Below, piece by piece: positions 7,337 through 15,768 of a DNA stretch of 21,775 nt. The notes below the pieces were generated by a model. That model was given only the letters and a program-made list of their open reading frames with translations. It did not search any database and was not told the origin of the DNA. The translations under genes were made by a program, and so were the position numbers. Each line of letters opens with the position of its first letter. Position 1 is the first letter of the stretch. The DNA comes from Pseudomonadota bacterium (GTDB taxonomy: Bacteria; Pseudomonadota; Alphaproteobacteria; Micropepsales; Micropepsaceae), in NCBI GenBank assembly GCA_021817355.1, contig JAKAVI010000323.1, positions 1 through 21,775 on the forward strand, in the 5' to 3' direction.

Positions 7337-8944
7337 ATGACATCCGCCTTTCCCCTTCCCGCCGCTCTTGCTGCCCGCGCCTGGCCCTTCGAGGAGGCGC
7401 GCAAGGTTTTGGCCCGCGTCGAGCGTCAGATTGCCAGCGGCAAAGAGATCAATGAGGTCCGCTTCGAGACCGGCTACGGCCCCTCCGGACTGCCCCATAT
7501 CGGCACATTCGGCGAAGTGGCGCGTACCACCTGGGTGCGCCGCGCCTTTGAGCGCCTGAGCCCGATTCCGACCCGCCTGATCGCGATGTCCGACGACATG
7601 GATGGCCTGCGCAAGGTTCCGGACAATGTGCCCAACAAGGAGATGATGGCCCGGCATCTGGGCAAGCCGCTGACCTCCATTCCCGATCCCTTCGGCACCC
7701 ATGAAAGCTACGGGCGCAACATGAACGCACGTCTGTGCGCCTTCCTGGATCGCTTCGGCTTCGAATACGACTTCCGCAGCGCAACGGACATGTACAAGTC
7801 CGGCATTTATGACGCGGCCCTGCTGCGTGTTCTCGCCAAATACGATGAAGTCATGGCGGTGATGCTGCCGACCCTGGGCGATGAGCGTCGCGAGACCTAC
7901 TCCCCATTCCTGCCGGTCAGTCCCCGCTCCGGCAAGGTGTTGCTGGCCAGGGTTGTCGCAAGGGACGTTGCGCGCGGCACCATCACCTATATCGAGGAAG
8001 ATGGCAGCGAGGAAACCGTGCCGGTGACAGGCGGGCACTGCAAGCTGCAGTGGAAGCCGGACTTTGGCATGCGTTGGGCGGCCCTTGGCATCGACTATGA
8101 GATGTACGGCAAGGACCATCTGCCATCGCAGCCGCTTTATGACCGGATCTGCAGAATTGCCGGCGGCGAGCCACCGGAACACTTCGTGTTCGAACTGTTT
8201 CTGGACGAACACGGCCAGAAGATCTCCAAGTCCAGGGGCAATGGGCTCTCGATCGACGAGTGGCTCAGCTATGGACCGGAAGAGAGCATTGCCCTCTTCA
8301 TGTTCCAAAAACCGAAGGCCGCCAAGAAGCTGTATTTCGACCAAATTCCGAAGGCGGTTGATGATTACATTGCGCTCCTCGATGCCTATCGCGGCCTTGC
8401 CAGCCTGGAGGAGCAGCTGGAAAGTCCGATCTGGCACCTCCACAATGCCAACCCTCCGGCCGAACGCTATCCGGTCAGTTTCGCTCTCCTGTTGAATCTG
8501 GTCAGCGCGTCCAATGCGCATCAGCGTGACGTGTTGTGGGGCTTCATTCGCGCCTATGCGCCCGAAGCCAGCCCGCAGCATAATCCTGGTCTTGACCGGC
8601 TCGTGGATTATGCCATCCGCTATTACGAAGACTTCGTGCGGCCGCAGAAGAAATTCCGGTCCCCCAGCGACAAGGAACGTGCAGCACTTGAGGAGTTGGC
8701 CCTGCAGCTTGATGCGATGGGTGACGAACGCGATGGCGAAAAAGTCCAGTTCGAAGTGTATGAAGTCGGCAAGCGTCACACATTCGAACCGCTGCGCGAC
8801 TGGTTCAAGGCGATCTATGAAGTGGTGATCGGGCAGAGCCAGGGACCGCGCTTTGGCTCCTTCGCCGCGCTGTTCGGTTGCGCCCAGACTGCAAGCTTGA
8901 TCCGGCGCGCACTGGCCGGCGATTTTCTGGGATCTGACACATGA
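7337..8944 (+). CDS. lysS: Lysyl-tRNA synthetase, class I
   Basis: This enzyme charges tRNA-Lys with lysine in the cytoplasm. It has 535 residues. The class I signature HIGT is at 54-57 inside GYGPSGLPHIGTFGE, and the KMSKS-type loop KISKS is at 295-299 in HGQKISKSRGNG. These belong to the archaeal-type class I LysRS also used by many alphaproteobacteria in place of the class II enzyme of E. coli. The length fits the family. The start is ATG at 7337; no good Shine-Dalgarno precedes it. The stop TGA overlaps the ATG of the next gene in an ATGA junction, so the two are likely translationally coupled. Confidence 0.96.
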   Translation: MTSAFPLPAALAARAWPFEEARKVLARVERQIASGKEINEVRFETGYGPSGLPHIGTFGEVARTTWVRRAFERLSPIPTRLIAMSDDMDGLRKVPDNVPNKEMMARHLGKPLTSIPDPFGTHESYGRNMNARLCAFLDRFGFEYDFRSATDMYKSGIYDAALLRVLAKYDEVMAVMLPTLGDERRETYSPFLPVSPRSGKVLLARVVARDVARGTITYIEEDGSEETVPVTGGHCKLQWKPDFGMRWAALGIDYEMYGKDHLPSQPLYDRICRIAGGEPPEHFVFELFLDEHGQKISKSRGNGLSIDEWLSYGPEESIALFMFQKPKAAKKLYFDQIPKAVDDYIALLDAYRGLASLEEQLESPIWHLHNANPPAERYPVSFALLLNLVSASNAHQRDVLWGFIRAYAPEASPQHNPGLDRLVDYAIRYYEDFVRPQKKFRSPSDKERAALEELALQLDAMGDERDGEKVQFEVYEVGKRHTFEPLRDWFKAIYEVVIGQSQGPRFGSFAALFGCAQTASLIRRALAGDFLGSDT

Positions 8945-9708
8945 AGCTGCAATGGCTTGTCGTCGCCCTCGTGCTGGCGGCGCCGTGCCTGGCCCAGACG
9001 CCCTCCCCGCGCGCGCTTTACGTCGCTGGCCACTACAATGCGGCGATCCGCGCCGGGCTCGCCCAGCATGACGGCGAGGGCCTGACCGAGGCCGCACGGG
9101 CGGCACTGGCCAAGGCCCGTCTTCACCAGAGCCCTTGCCTGTCTTGCCTGAAGCTCGCCGAATCCTATGCGCGTGCGGCCATCGCCGCCGATCCCAAATC
9201 TGCCCTGGCACGGGTCTACCTTGCCGCGGCCCTCGGCTATGAAGCCCGCATCATCGGCATCATGAAGGCCGAGGCCGACGGCTTTGCCGGCGAGGCCAAA
9301 GACAACCTCAAGATTGCCCTCAAATATCATCCCCAAAGCGGCTTTGCCCTCGCCGCCATGGGCGGCTGGAATATCGGAGTTGTGGCTGGCGGCGGTGCTA
9401 TCCTTGCCGATCTCATCTACGGCGCAAGTACCGACGATGGCATTGCCTATTATCACAAGGCTTTTGCGGCGGATCCCGCGAGCATCGTGCCGCGCTTCGA
9501 ATATGTGCTCTCGCTTTCGTCCCTTGATCGGGCCAGCTATGCACCCCAGATCGAGAAGTCGCTCGAGTTTGTCGTTCAAGGCACCGCGCACACCGCCTAT
9601 GAGAAAATCATGCAGGCTGAGGGGCGCGAACTCCTTACACTGTGGAAGGGGGCACAGTGGCCCGCCTACCAGAGGCTTGTGCACCACATTCAGGGTTATC
9701 CGGATTAG
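8941..9708 (+). CDS. Exported helical-repeat (TPR-like) protein of unknown function
   Basis: The protein has 255 residues. Residues 1-18 form a Sec signal peptide with a likely cut in CLA-QT; the Cys at 16 lacks a lipobox because Pro precedes it. The mature part is Ala-rich and helical, with TPR-like segments such as AESYARAAIAADPKSALARVYL and IAYYHKAFAADPASIVPRFEY. A CxxC pair (Cys66, Cys69) sits in HQSPCLSCLK; it may be a disulfide in the periplasm, but that is inference. I do not recognise a named family. The start overlaps the lysS stop (ATGA), which suggests coupled translation with no evident functional link. Its TAG stop is directly adjacent to the stop of the opposing regulator gene, with no terminator visible. 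Confidence 0.8.
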   Translation: MKLQWLVVALVLAAPCLAQTPSPRALYVAGHYNAAIRAGLAQHDGEGLTEAARAALAKARLHQSPCLSCLKLAESYARAAIAADPKSALARVYLAAALGYEARIIGIMKAEADGFAGEAKDNLKIALKYHPQSGFALAAMGGWNIGVVAGGGAILADLIYGASTDDGIAYYHKAFAADPASIVPRFEYVLSLSSLDRASYAPQIEKSLEFVVQGTAHTAYEKIMQAEGRELLTLWKGAQWPAYQRLVHHIQGYPD

Positions 9709-10284
9709 TTATTGTGAGACAAGAAGAATACGGTGCATGACAACGAGGTCGGCGCGCCTCAGCACCACATCGCATCCGCTTCTCAGACCCGTAGATAGCT
9801 TGACGCGCGTTGGCGCAAGCCCGACCACGCGCCGGAGCAGAACCAGGCCATGGCGCGTTTTTACCATGACACGGTGGCCCTTGCGCAGTTGCGCTGACGG
9901 CGAAATCACGAGGTGATCACCTTTGCGGTAGAGCGGGCGATAGGCGTCGCTGCGCAGTTCGACCGCATAGATGTCCGCCGACAAGCCAAGCGCGGCGGCG
10001 TAGAGCCCTCCCCCGGCGGTCCCCTCAGCTCCGCTCTGCTCTGCCTCACCTCCTGGTTCGTGACAAACCTCAAACAGCGTCTCCACGCCGACATCGAGGG
10101 CCGCCAGCGCCTTGGCGACGCTTTCGGTCGACGGCCAGCGTGGCTTGCCGGCAGCAACCCGCTTGGACTTGTTAAACGTGGTGGGGTCAAGACCTGCGCG
10201 ACGCGCAAGGCCGGAGGGCGACAGGCCGTGACGCTGTGCCAGCGTGTCAATGGCGTGCCAGATCTGAGAATGGTTGAAGGACAT
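9709..10284 (-). CDS. HTH transcriptional regulator with catalytically dead S24/LexA-like domain
   Basis: The protein has 191 residues. The N-terminal helix-turn-helix (about 5-70) contains LSPSGLARRAGLDPTTFNKSKR and RWPSTESVAKAL, typical of an alphaproteobacterial HTH family with a C-terminal S24 peptidase fold. The C-terminal fold is visible as DAYRPLYRKGDHLVISP (113-129) and GHRVMVKTRHGLVLLRRVV (136-154). The catalytic Ser-Met pair of the family is replaced by Ala114-Tyr115, and the catalytic Lys position holds Arg151, so self-cleavage is not expected. I chose the ATG at 10284 because the protein starts there like its relatives; an upstream extension to 10458 has no family-like sequence. 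It is divergent from pyrD across 120 bases. Its targets are unknown; pyrD and itself are candidates. Confidence 0.85.
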   Translation of the reverse strand: MSFNHSQIWHAIDTLAQRHGLSPSGLARRAGLDPTTFNKSKRVAAGKPRWPSTESVAKALAALDVGVETLFEVCHEPGGEAEQSGAEGTAGGGLYAAALGLSADIYAVELRSDAYRPLYRKGDHLVISPSAQLRKGHRVMVKTRHGLVLLRRVVGLAPTRVKLSTGLRSGCDVVLRRADLVVMHRILLVSQ

Positions 10285-10298
10285 AAAGACCCGGACTA

Positions 10299-10320
10299 TT
10301 TCGGAAGCCGCGTTTCTAAA
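10299..10320. promoter_or_regulatory. Candidate operator pair upstream of the HTH regulator
   Basis: Two similar A/T-flanked boxes, TTTCGGAA (10299-10306) and TTTCTAAA (10313-10320), start 14 bases apart in the region between the regulator and pyrD. The first is a near-palindrome. They lie 15-36 bases before the regulator start, a position fit for autoregulation. This is pattern recognition only; no -35/-10 pair is clear on either strand. Confidence 0.25.
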
Positions 10321-10404
10321 GTAGGAGGAAGCGCCGAGGCAAGCTGCCATCACCGCACAGGCGGGCGCAAGGCGGGTCCCTGCCGGCGCCGGAGGACTGA
10401 CGAC

Positions 10405-11451
10405 ATGCCTGATCCGCTGACGGCGCTCCTGCGCTGTGCTCCGCCCGAACCCGCCCACCGTGCCAGCATCACCCTGCTCCGACTGGCCCGTCCATTCCTG
10501 CCGCGGCCTGCCGCAGACCCGCCAGCGCTCGCCGTTAGGGTCCTCGGCCTGAATTTTCCCAATCCCATCGGCCTGGCAGCGGGCTACGACAAGAACGGAG
10601 AGGTTCCCGACGCCGTGCTAAAACTCGGTTTCGGCTTTGCCGAAGTGGGAACGGTGACGCCAAGACCGCAGCCGGGCAACCCCAGACCGCGCCTGTTTCG
10701 CCTGCGTGAAGACCGGGCCGTCGTCAATCGCATGGGCTTCAACAATGCTGGACAGGAGGCCCTGGCACAGCGCTTTGCGCACCGTCCGCGCCAGGGCATC
10801 CTTGGCATCAATATCGGCGCCAACAAGGACAGCCTCGATCGCATTGCCGATTATCGCGAGACCTTTCAAAAGCTTGGGTCACTTGCCGACTATGTCACGG
10901 TGAATGTCTCCTCGCCGAACACGCCGGGCCTGCGCGGGCTGCAGAGCAAGAGCGAACTTGAGACCTTGCTGACCATGCTGGAGGCAGAGCGCCGGCGGCT
11001 GGCCCGCCCGACCCCGCTCCTGCTCAAGATTGCCCCGGACATCGATGACAGCGCAATGGATGACATCGCCGAGGTTTGTCTTGCGAGCGGCATTGACGGT
11101 CTCATCATCACCAACACCACGATTGGCCGCCCGCCTGGTCTGCGCAGCCCTTACGCCCGCGAAACCGGCGGTCTTTCAGGCGCGCCGCTGTTTGAGCCAT
11201 CAACCGCGGTGCTCCAGGCGATGCGTGCACGTCTGGGCCGCCGCCTGGTGCTGATCGGAGTGGGCGGGGTTGCGAGCGGCGCCGACGCCTATGCCAAGAT
11301 CCGCGCTGGCGCCAGTCTGGTTCAGCTCTATACCGCCCTTGTCTATGAGGGGCCCGGACTTGTGGCCCGCATCAAGCGTGAACTGGGTGAACTTCTTTCC
11401 CGCGACGGCTTTACCCGGGTGGAAGATGCCGTAGGCATCGAGGTGTCTTGA
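10405..11451 (+). CDS. pyrD: Dihydroorotate dehydrogenase (quinone), class 2
   Basis: This enzyme oxidises dihydroorotate to orotate in pyrimidine synthesis and passes electrons through FMN to membrane ubiquinone. It has 348 residues. LNFPNPIGLAAGYDKNGE opens the barrel. NRMGFNNAG and GINIGANKD follow. NVSSPNTPGLRGLQ carries the catalytic Ser typical of class 2. Later segments include LLKIAPD, IITNTT and IGVGGVASGADAY, which bind FMN. The N-terminal helical region of about 45 residues fits a membrane-associated class 2 enzyme. The start at 10405 is supported by GGAGGA at 10391-10396; a longer reading frame upstream only overlaps the regulator in antisense. It converges with the downstream thioesterase gene, leaving 24 bases between stops. 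Confidence 0.96.
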   Translation: MPDPLTALLRCAPPEPAHRASITLLRLARPFLPRPAADPPALAVRVLGLNFPNPIGLAAGYDKNGEVPDAVLKLGFGFAEVGTVTPRPQPGNPRPRLFRLREDRAVVNRMGFNNAGQEALAQRFAHRPRQGILGINIGANKDSLDRIADYRETFQKLGSLADYVTVNVSSPNTPGLRGLQSKSELETLLTMLEAERRRLARPTPLLLKIAPDIDDSAMDDIAEVCLASGIDGLIITNTTIGRPPGLRSPYARETGGLSGAPLFEPSTAVLQAMRARLGRRLVLIGVGGVASGADAYAKIRAGASLVQLYTALVYEGPGLVARIKRELGELLSRDGFTRVEDAVGIEVS

Positions 11452-11475
11452 ACGGCTTGCCGCCTTGCTGCGTTT

Positions 11476-11886
11476 TCAGCGCCGCAGCAGGACATGACCT
11501 CGCAGGGCCGCGATGGGCCGGGCTTCATCCTCCTGCCACATCTGGGCATGAACATTGACGGTCCGCCGGCCGCGCTTGACGATGCGGGCCCGCGCGTAGC
11601 TGGTAAGAGCCCGTCCGCTACGCAGGTAATCGATCGCCATATCGACCGGCTTGGGCAACTCGGCGCAGGCCAGCTCATGGACGACCTGTGCGAGGGCTGC
11701 GGTTTCCAGGAGTGCGCCGATAACCCCGCCATGCAGGGCGGGCAACAGCGGGTTGCCGACCAGCTTCTGGTCGAACGGCAATTCGAGGACCACGCCGTCC
11801 TGATCCTGCAACACCCTTATCCCCATCCATCGGCAGTAGGGGATGGAATTCAGGAGCGCCTCCTGTGCCATCGCCGCCGCGCTCAT
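11476..11886 (-). CDS. PaaI-type hotdog-fold thioesterase (distal copy)
   Basis: The protein has 136 residues and the hotdog fold of PaaI/YbgC-like acyl-CoA thioesterases. The central helix motif LHGGVIGALLETAALA (about residues 52-67) carries the family HGG and a Glu at the usual acidic position. AIDYLRSGRALTSYARARIVKRGRRTVNV forms the later strands. The substrate is not predictable. Its ATG overlaps the TGA of the preceding thioesterase (ATGA), so the two are likely coupled and may form a heteromer. The two proteins are only distantly alike, so this is an old duplication or an independent pairing. Confidence 0.85.
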   Translation of the reverse strand: MSAAAMAQEALLNSIPYCRWMGIRVLQDQDGVVLELPFDQKLVGNPLLPALHGGVIGALLETAALAQVVHELACAELPKPVDMAIDYLRSGRALTSYARARIVKRGRRTVNVHAQMWQEDEARPIAALRGHVLLRR

Positions 11887-12326
11887 AGGGGCCTGCCTTC
11901 AGGGCGGGTCAGCATGAACGCAGCCGTGCACAGGGCGATGACTTCTTGATCAGCCTCGTTGTAGGCGCTGCCGCGCACAAAGGCGATTTCATGGGTGACC
12001 TTAAGACATTCGGCCTCGCCCACGATCGCCATGCCTTTTGCGGCCGGCTTCAGATAATCGATTCTGAGATCCAGCGTCGCGATCGGCAGCGGCTGGTGCA
12101 GGGCACTCATCACCGCCGCACCACAGAGCTGATCGAGCAGCGAGGTAATGACACCACCGTGTATCACCCCGCTCTGGGGGTCGCCGATCAGATCTTCACG
12201 CCAGCTGATCCTGGCCTTAGCCTGTCCAGCCCTGGCCATCACGACTTCGCCGCCTATGGCTGCAAACCAAGGTGTTACCCCTACCATGCGTCGCGCCTGG
12301 TCCTGCCAGTCTGAGTTCTGCATCAT
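11883..12326 (-). CDS. PaaI-type hotdog-fold thioesterase (proximal copy)
   Basis: The protein has 147 residues from the ATG at 12326. The motif IHGGVITSLLDQLCGAAVMSAL gives the hotdog central helix with HGG and an Asp at the acidic position. ATLDLRIDYLKPAAKGMAIVGEAECLKVTHEIAFVRGSAY follows and is typical of the PaaI family. The start is uncertain: ATG codons at 12326 and 12323 are in tandem, and a TTG at 12362 is also in frame; none has a strong ribosome site. The gene is divergent from a TetR regulator, which may control it. Its 3' end overlaps the second thioesterase by four bases. Confidence 0.85.
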   Translation of the reverse strand: MMQNSDWQDQARRMVGVTPWFAAIGGEVVMARAGQAKARISWREDLIGDPQSGVIHGGVITSLLDQLCGAAVMSALHQPLPIATLDLRIDYLKPAAKGMAIVGEAECLKVTHEIAFVRGSAYNEADQEVIALCTAAFMLTRPEGRPL

Positions 12327-12383
12327 GCCGCAGCAATGCGCGCCAAGACCTCGACCTGTCAATGTTTGACCGTATCAGACAAG

Positions 12384-12411
12384 TTGACGCGTCGTCACGT
12401 TCCTTTACACT
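12384..12411 (+). promoter_or_regulatory. Candidate tetR promoter with embedded dyad operator
   Basis: TTGACG (12384-12389) and TACACT (12406-12411), spaced by 16 bases, form a plausible sigma-70-type promoter about 26 bases before the tetR start. Overlapping the -35 box is the inverted repeat TGACG-CGT-CGTCA (12385-12397). An operator there would let the TetR protein block its own promoter and perhaps the divergent thioesterase promoter. Both calls are by eye. Confidence 0.4.
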
Positions 12412-12437
12412 TCCAGGGTCACAGATCAGGACCGATC

Positions 12438-13079
12438 ATGGATCTGACTAACACTACGCGAGCACGCGTTACAGGCAAGCGCGAACGGACCAAGCAGCAA
12501 AACCGTCAGCTGATCCTGCAGGCCGCCCGCCAGGTTTTCGCCGAAATTGGTTACGGCGCCACTACCGTGCGCGATATCGTGCGGGCAACGCCCCTGGCCG
12601 CAGGAACCTTCTACAATTATTTCAATTCGAAGGAGGAGGTTTTCCAGGCGATGCAGGACGAGATTGCCTTGCGCATCCGTCCACGCCTGCATGAGGAACG
12701 GGCCAAAGCCCGGAGCATCGAAGAGTTTATTTCGGGTACCTTCCGCACCTTTTTCGAGTATGTTGCGTCCGACGAGGCCAATTTCCACGCCATCCGGCGC
12801 AATACCGACACCTTGCGGGTGCGCATGGATACCCCAGAAATCCTGGCCGGATTTCAGGAGCTGCGGAGTGATCTTGAAGAGGCGATCGCCAATGGCCTGT
12901 TTCCCTCGCTCGATGCCGATTATCTGATGGCGGCGATCGTCGGCGTCGCTTTCGAGATCGCCGAGCGCATGCTGCGTCGTGCGCGGGCCAATACCGAGGA
13001 TGCAACACGCTTCGCCACGGCCTTGTTCATGGGTGGAATCAAGGCATTGCCCACCGTAAATTCAGGAGACACCACGTGA
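12438..13079 (+). CDS. TetR/AcrR-family transcriptional regulator
   Basis: The protein has 213 residues. The N-terminal DNA-binding domain reads RQLILQAARQVFAEIGYGATTVRDIVRATPLAAGTFYNYFNSKEEVF, the standard TetR helix-turn-helix with the FYNYFxSKEE signature. The C-terminal part (about 70-200) is a helical ligand and dimer domain without a specific match I can name. The start is ATG at 12438 with AGGA nearby. The stop overlaps the GTG of the downstream oxidoreductase (GTGA), so they are co-transcribed. The thioesterases lie divergently. A single local regulator of the four-gene cluster, responding to an acyl or quinone compound, is an inference from layout. Confidence 0.92.
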   Translation: MDLTNTTRARVTGKRERTKQQNRQLILQAARQVFAEIGYGATTVRDIVRATPLAAGTFYNYFNSKEEVFQAMQDEIALRIRPRLHEERAKARSIEEFISGTFRTFFEYVASDEANFHAIRRNTDTLRVRMDTPEILAGFQELRSDLEEAIANGLFPSLDADYLMAAIVGVAFEIAERMLRRARANTEDATRFATALFMGGIKALPTVNSGDTT

Positions 13080-14047
13080 GAGCCCTTGTTTGCCGCACCC
13101 TGGCCGAAGATCTCGATGGGCTTGCTATCGAAGAACTGGAGCTTCCCGCCCTCTCACCAGAAGAGGTTCGCATCAGGGTGGGTGCCGCCGCCGCCAATTT
13201 TCCCGACATCCTGATGGCTCAGGGCAAATACCACTTCCGTCCCGAGCCTCCCTTCATCATCGGTGGCGAATGCGCCGGCGAAGTGGTGGCGGTTGGTGAG
13301 GCGGTACGCGGGATTGCGCCCGGCGACAGGGTCGTGGGCGGTGATTTGACCGGCGGCTTCGCGCAATTACGTCACCTTGGTCAGAACCGGGTCAGGCCAA
13401 TCCCAGCGGGCATCGACTTTGCCACCGCTGCCGCATTCACCACCGCCTATCTGACGGCATATGTCAGCCTGGTACGACGCGGCGAGATCGAACGCGGCGA
13501 AACCCTGCTGGTTCATGGTGCAGCGGGCGGGGTTGGACTTGCCGCGGTCGATCTGGGGCGGGCGCTCGGAGTGCGTGTCATCGCCACCGCCTCCAGCGAA
13601 GACAAGCGTGCTTTCCTGCGCGACTACGGCGCCGATCACGTGCTGCCCTCATCAGGCTTTCGTGATGCGGTCAAGGATCTCACCCGTGGACGCGGCGCCG
13701 ATGTGATCTATGATCCGGTTGGCGGCGCGGTCTTCGATGAAAGCGTGCGCTGCATCGCCTTCGGCGGTCGCCTTCTTGTCGTTGGATTTGCCTCCGGACG
13801 GATCGGTCAGCTGCCGTCCAACCTCGCACTGATCAAGGGTTTTTCCCTCGTCGGCGTGAGGGCCGGTGAATATAGCCGACATTACCCGGAAAAGGGGCGC
13901 CAAAACCTCGCCGCCATCGATGAGCTTCTGGAACAGGGAAAACTCCGCCCGCACATCTGCGCCCGCTTCGGGCTTGAACAGGCGACGAACGCCCTCAAGA
14001 TGCTGCAAACCCGCAAGGCGATCGGCAAAGTGATCGTCGAGCCCTAG
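13076..14047 (+). CDS. NADPH:quinone oxidoreductase-like MDR-family protein
   Basis: The protein has 323 residues and belongs to the medium-chain dehydrogenase/reductase superfamily, QOR branch. The N-terminal catalytic domain contains [30 protein letters not shown] and PGDRVVGG. The Rossmann nucleotide-binding part has [22 protein letters not shown], and the C-terminus ends [17 protein letters not shown]. The zinc-binding cysteine cluster of alcohol dehydrogenases is absent, as expected for QOR or enoyl reductase types. The true substrate (quinone, enoyl-CoA or other alkenal) cannot be told. The start is GTG at 13076, preceded by AGGAG at 13064-13068 and overlapping the tetR stop. The TAG stop overlaps the opposing leuB TAG through a shared CTAG palindrome. 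Confidence 0.92.
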   Translation: MRALVCRTLAEDLDGLAIEELELPALSPEEVRIRVGAAAANFPDILMAQGKYHFRPEPPFIIGGECAGEVVAVGEAVRGIAPGDRVVGGDLTGGFAQLRHLGQNRVRPIPAGIDFATAAAFTTAYLTAYVSLVRRGEIERGETLLVHGAAGGVGLAAVDLGRALGVRVIATASSEDKRAFLRDYGADHVLPSSGFRDAVKDLTRGRGADVIYDPVGGAVFDESVRCIAFGGRLLVVGFASGRIGQLPSNLALIKGFSLVGVRAGEYSRHYPEKGRQNLAAIDELLEQGKLRPHICARFGLEQATNALKMLQTRKAIGKVIVEP

Positions 14048-15150
14048 GCGGCAACGCTATCCAGTGCCTTCATGACCGCATCGGTCATGGCCATGGTGCC
14101 AACCTTGGTCATTCCGGGCTGCATGATGTCGGCGGTCCGATAACCCTGGCCGAGAACCTGCTCGACGGCTTTTTCCAGCAGCACCGCATCTTCGATGCGG
14201 GCAAAGGAGTAGCGCAGGCACATCGCCAGCGACAGAATGCAGGCCAGCGGGTTTGCAACACCCTTGCCGGCAATGTCCGGCGCGCTGCCATGCACGGGCT
14301 CATAAAGAGCCGCCTGACGGCCCTGCGCATCCTTGGCCCCCAGCGAAGCAGAAGGCAGCATGCCAATGGAGCCGGTTAGTTCGGCCGCCTCATCCGACAG
14401 GATATCGCCAAAGAGATTATCGGTGACGATGACGTCGAACTGTTTGGGATTTTTGACCAGCTGCATGGCACAGGAATCAGCCAGGATATGACTCAGTGCG
14501 ACATCGGGAAATTCCCGGTCATGCACGCTTTGTACGACCTGCCGCCACAGCACGCCGCTGACCATGACGTTGGATTTTTCGGCGGAGGCAACACGGCTTG
14601 CGCGCAGGCGCGCAAGTGCGAAGGCGACCCGGGCAATGCGCTCGATTTCACCGGTCGTGTAGACCTGCGTGTCCACAGCGCGCTTCTGGCCGTCCGGCAG
14701 GTCCGTGATTTCCTTGGGCTCACCGAAATAAACCCCTCCGGTCAACTCGCGCACGATCAGAAGATCAAGACCAGAGACGATTTCCGGCCGCAAGGATGAG
14801 GCATCGGTCAGCGCCCCGAAGCACAAGGCTGGCCGCAGATTGGCAAACAGCGCGAGGTCCTTGCGCAGACGCAATAGGCCGCGCTCTGGCTTCTTGTCAA
14901 AACTCAGTCCGTCCCAACGCGGCCCGCCAACCGCCCCGAAGAGGACGGCATCGGCGGCCTTCGCCTTGTCGATGGTGTCCTGGGGATCCGGTGTCCCCAG
15001 CACCTCATAGGCTGCGCCACCGATGAGAGCACTCTCCGTGGTGACCGCAAAGCCGCGCTTGCGGCGAAACCAGTCAAGGACCCGTGCCGTCGCGTCCAGA
15101 ACCTCCGGTCCGATACCGTCACCGGGCAGAAGCAGAATTTTTGCCGCCAT
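14044..15150 (-). CDS. leuB: 3-isopropylmalate dehydrogenase
   Basis: This enzyme performs the NAD-dependent oxidative decarboxylation of 3-isopropylmalate, the third dedicated step of leucine synthesis. It has 368 residues. [11 protein letters not shown] opens the protein, and LLVGAVGGP-like [14 protein letters not shown] follows. [16 protein letters not shown] and [11 protein letters not shown] carry the substrate-binding Arg residues and the Tyr. [15 protein letters not shown] carries the metal-binding Asp residues. [24 protein letters not shown] binds the adenosine part of NAD. The length and all motifs are those of a complete LeuB. It lies 12 bases after leuD and ends in a convergent stop overlap with the oxidoreductase gene. 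Confidence 0.97.
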   Translation of the reverse strand: MAAKILLLPGDGIGPEVLDATARVLDWFRRKRGFAVTTESALIGGAAYEVLGTPDPQDTIDKAKAADAVLFGAVGGPRWDGLSFDKKPERGLLRLRKDLALFANLRPALCFGALTDASSLRPEIVSGLDLLIVRELTGGVYFGEPKEITDLPDGQKRAVDTQVYTTGEIERIARVAFALARLRASRVASAEKSNVMVSGVLWRQVVQSVHDREFPDVALSHILADSCAMQLVKNPKQFDVIVTDNLFGDILSDEAAELTGSIGMLPSASLGAKDAQGRQAALYEPVHGSAPDIAGKGVANPLACILSLAMCLRYSFARIEDAVLLEKAVEQVLGQGYRTADIMQPGMTKVGTMAMTDAVMKALDSVAA

Positions 15151-15162
15151 GATTTGCTCAAC

Positions 15163-15768
15163 CTAAAGCCATGCTACCGACTGAGACCGACGCTGCTCGA
15201 ACGCCGCAATCGCATCCTCCTGGCGCAGCGTCAGGGCAATGTCATCCCAGCCATTGATCAGACAGGCCTTGCGGAACGGATCGATGTCGAACTTGACGCA
15301 GCCGCCATCAGGACCCCGGATCTCCTGCGCCTCAAGATCGACAGTGATGATGGCGTTGGCACCGCGCTCGGCATCATCCATGAGCTTGTCAACGTCGGCC
15401 TGCGGCAATGCGATGGGCAAAATGCCATTCTTGAAGCAGTTGTTGTAGAAAATATCAGCGAAGCTGGGGGCGATAACGCAGCGTATGCCAAAATCCAGCA
15501 GCGCCCAGGGCGCGTGCTCGCGGCTCGAGCCACAGCCAAAATTGGCCCCGGCGACGAGAATCTGGGCCTTGGAATAGGCCGGCTGATTGAGCACGAAATC
15601 GGGATTTTGGCTGCCATCTGGACGGGTGCGCAGTTCGTGAAACAGCGCCCTACCCAATCCGGAGCGCCGGATCGTCTTCAGAAATTGCTTGGGAATGATC
15701 ATGTCGGTGTCGACATTGATCATCGGCAAGGGCGCAGCAATGCCGCGCAGTGTCTTGAAAGGTTCCAT
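15163..15768 (-). CDS. leuD: 3-isopropylmalate dehydratase small subunit
   Basis: LeuD pairs with LeuC to isomerise 2-isopropylmalate to 3-isopropylmalate. It has 201 residues. The sequence has [16 protein letters not shown], then [21 protein letters not shown] (the swivel-domain signature [12 protein letters not shown]) and [18 protein letters not shown] chose the ATG at 15768 because [15 protein letters not shown] matches the normal LeuD N-terminus; an in-frame ATG at 15813 would add 15 unconserved residues. No strong ribosome site precedes it. The large subunit gene leuC, which usually sits beside leuD, is not in this window; 374 non-coding bases separate leuD from the gene upstream. A TTGACA on the minus strand at 15814-15809 has no matching -10 box. 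Confidence 0.96.
   Translation of the reverse strand: MEPFKTLRGIAAPLPMINVDTDMIIPKQFLKTIRRSGLGRALFHELRTRPDGSQNPDFVLNQPAYSKAQILVAGANFGCGSSREHAPWALLDFGIRCVIAPSFADIFYNNCFKNGILPIALPQADVDKLMDDAERGANAIITVDLEAQEIRGPDGGCVKFDIDPFRKACLINGWDDIALTLRQEDAIAAFEQRRSQSVAWL

Noticed and set aside
6746..9211. An 821-codon minus-strand reading frame crossing the kinase and lysS
   Set aside because: It is antisense to lysS and out of frame with the kinase, both well-supported genes; its sequence has no family-like motifs. Long antisense frames are common in GC-rich DNA.
9913..10404. Upstream extension of pyrD in the same frame
   Set aside because: It overlaps the divergent regulator in antisense. The ATG at 10405 has GGAGGA upstream and gives the normal PyrD N-terminus.
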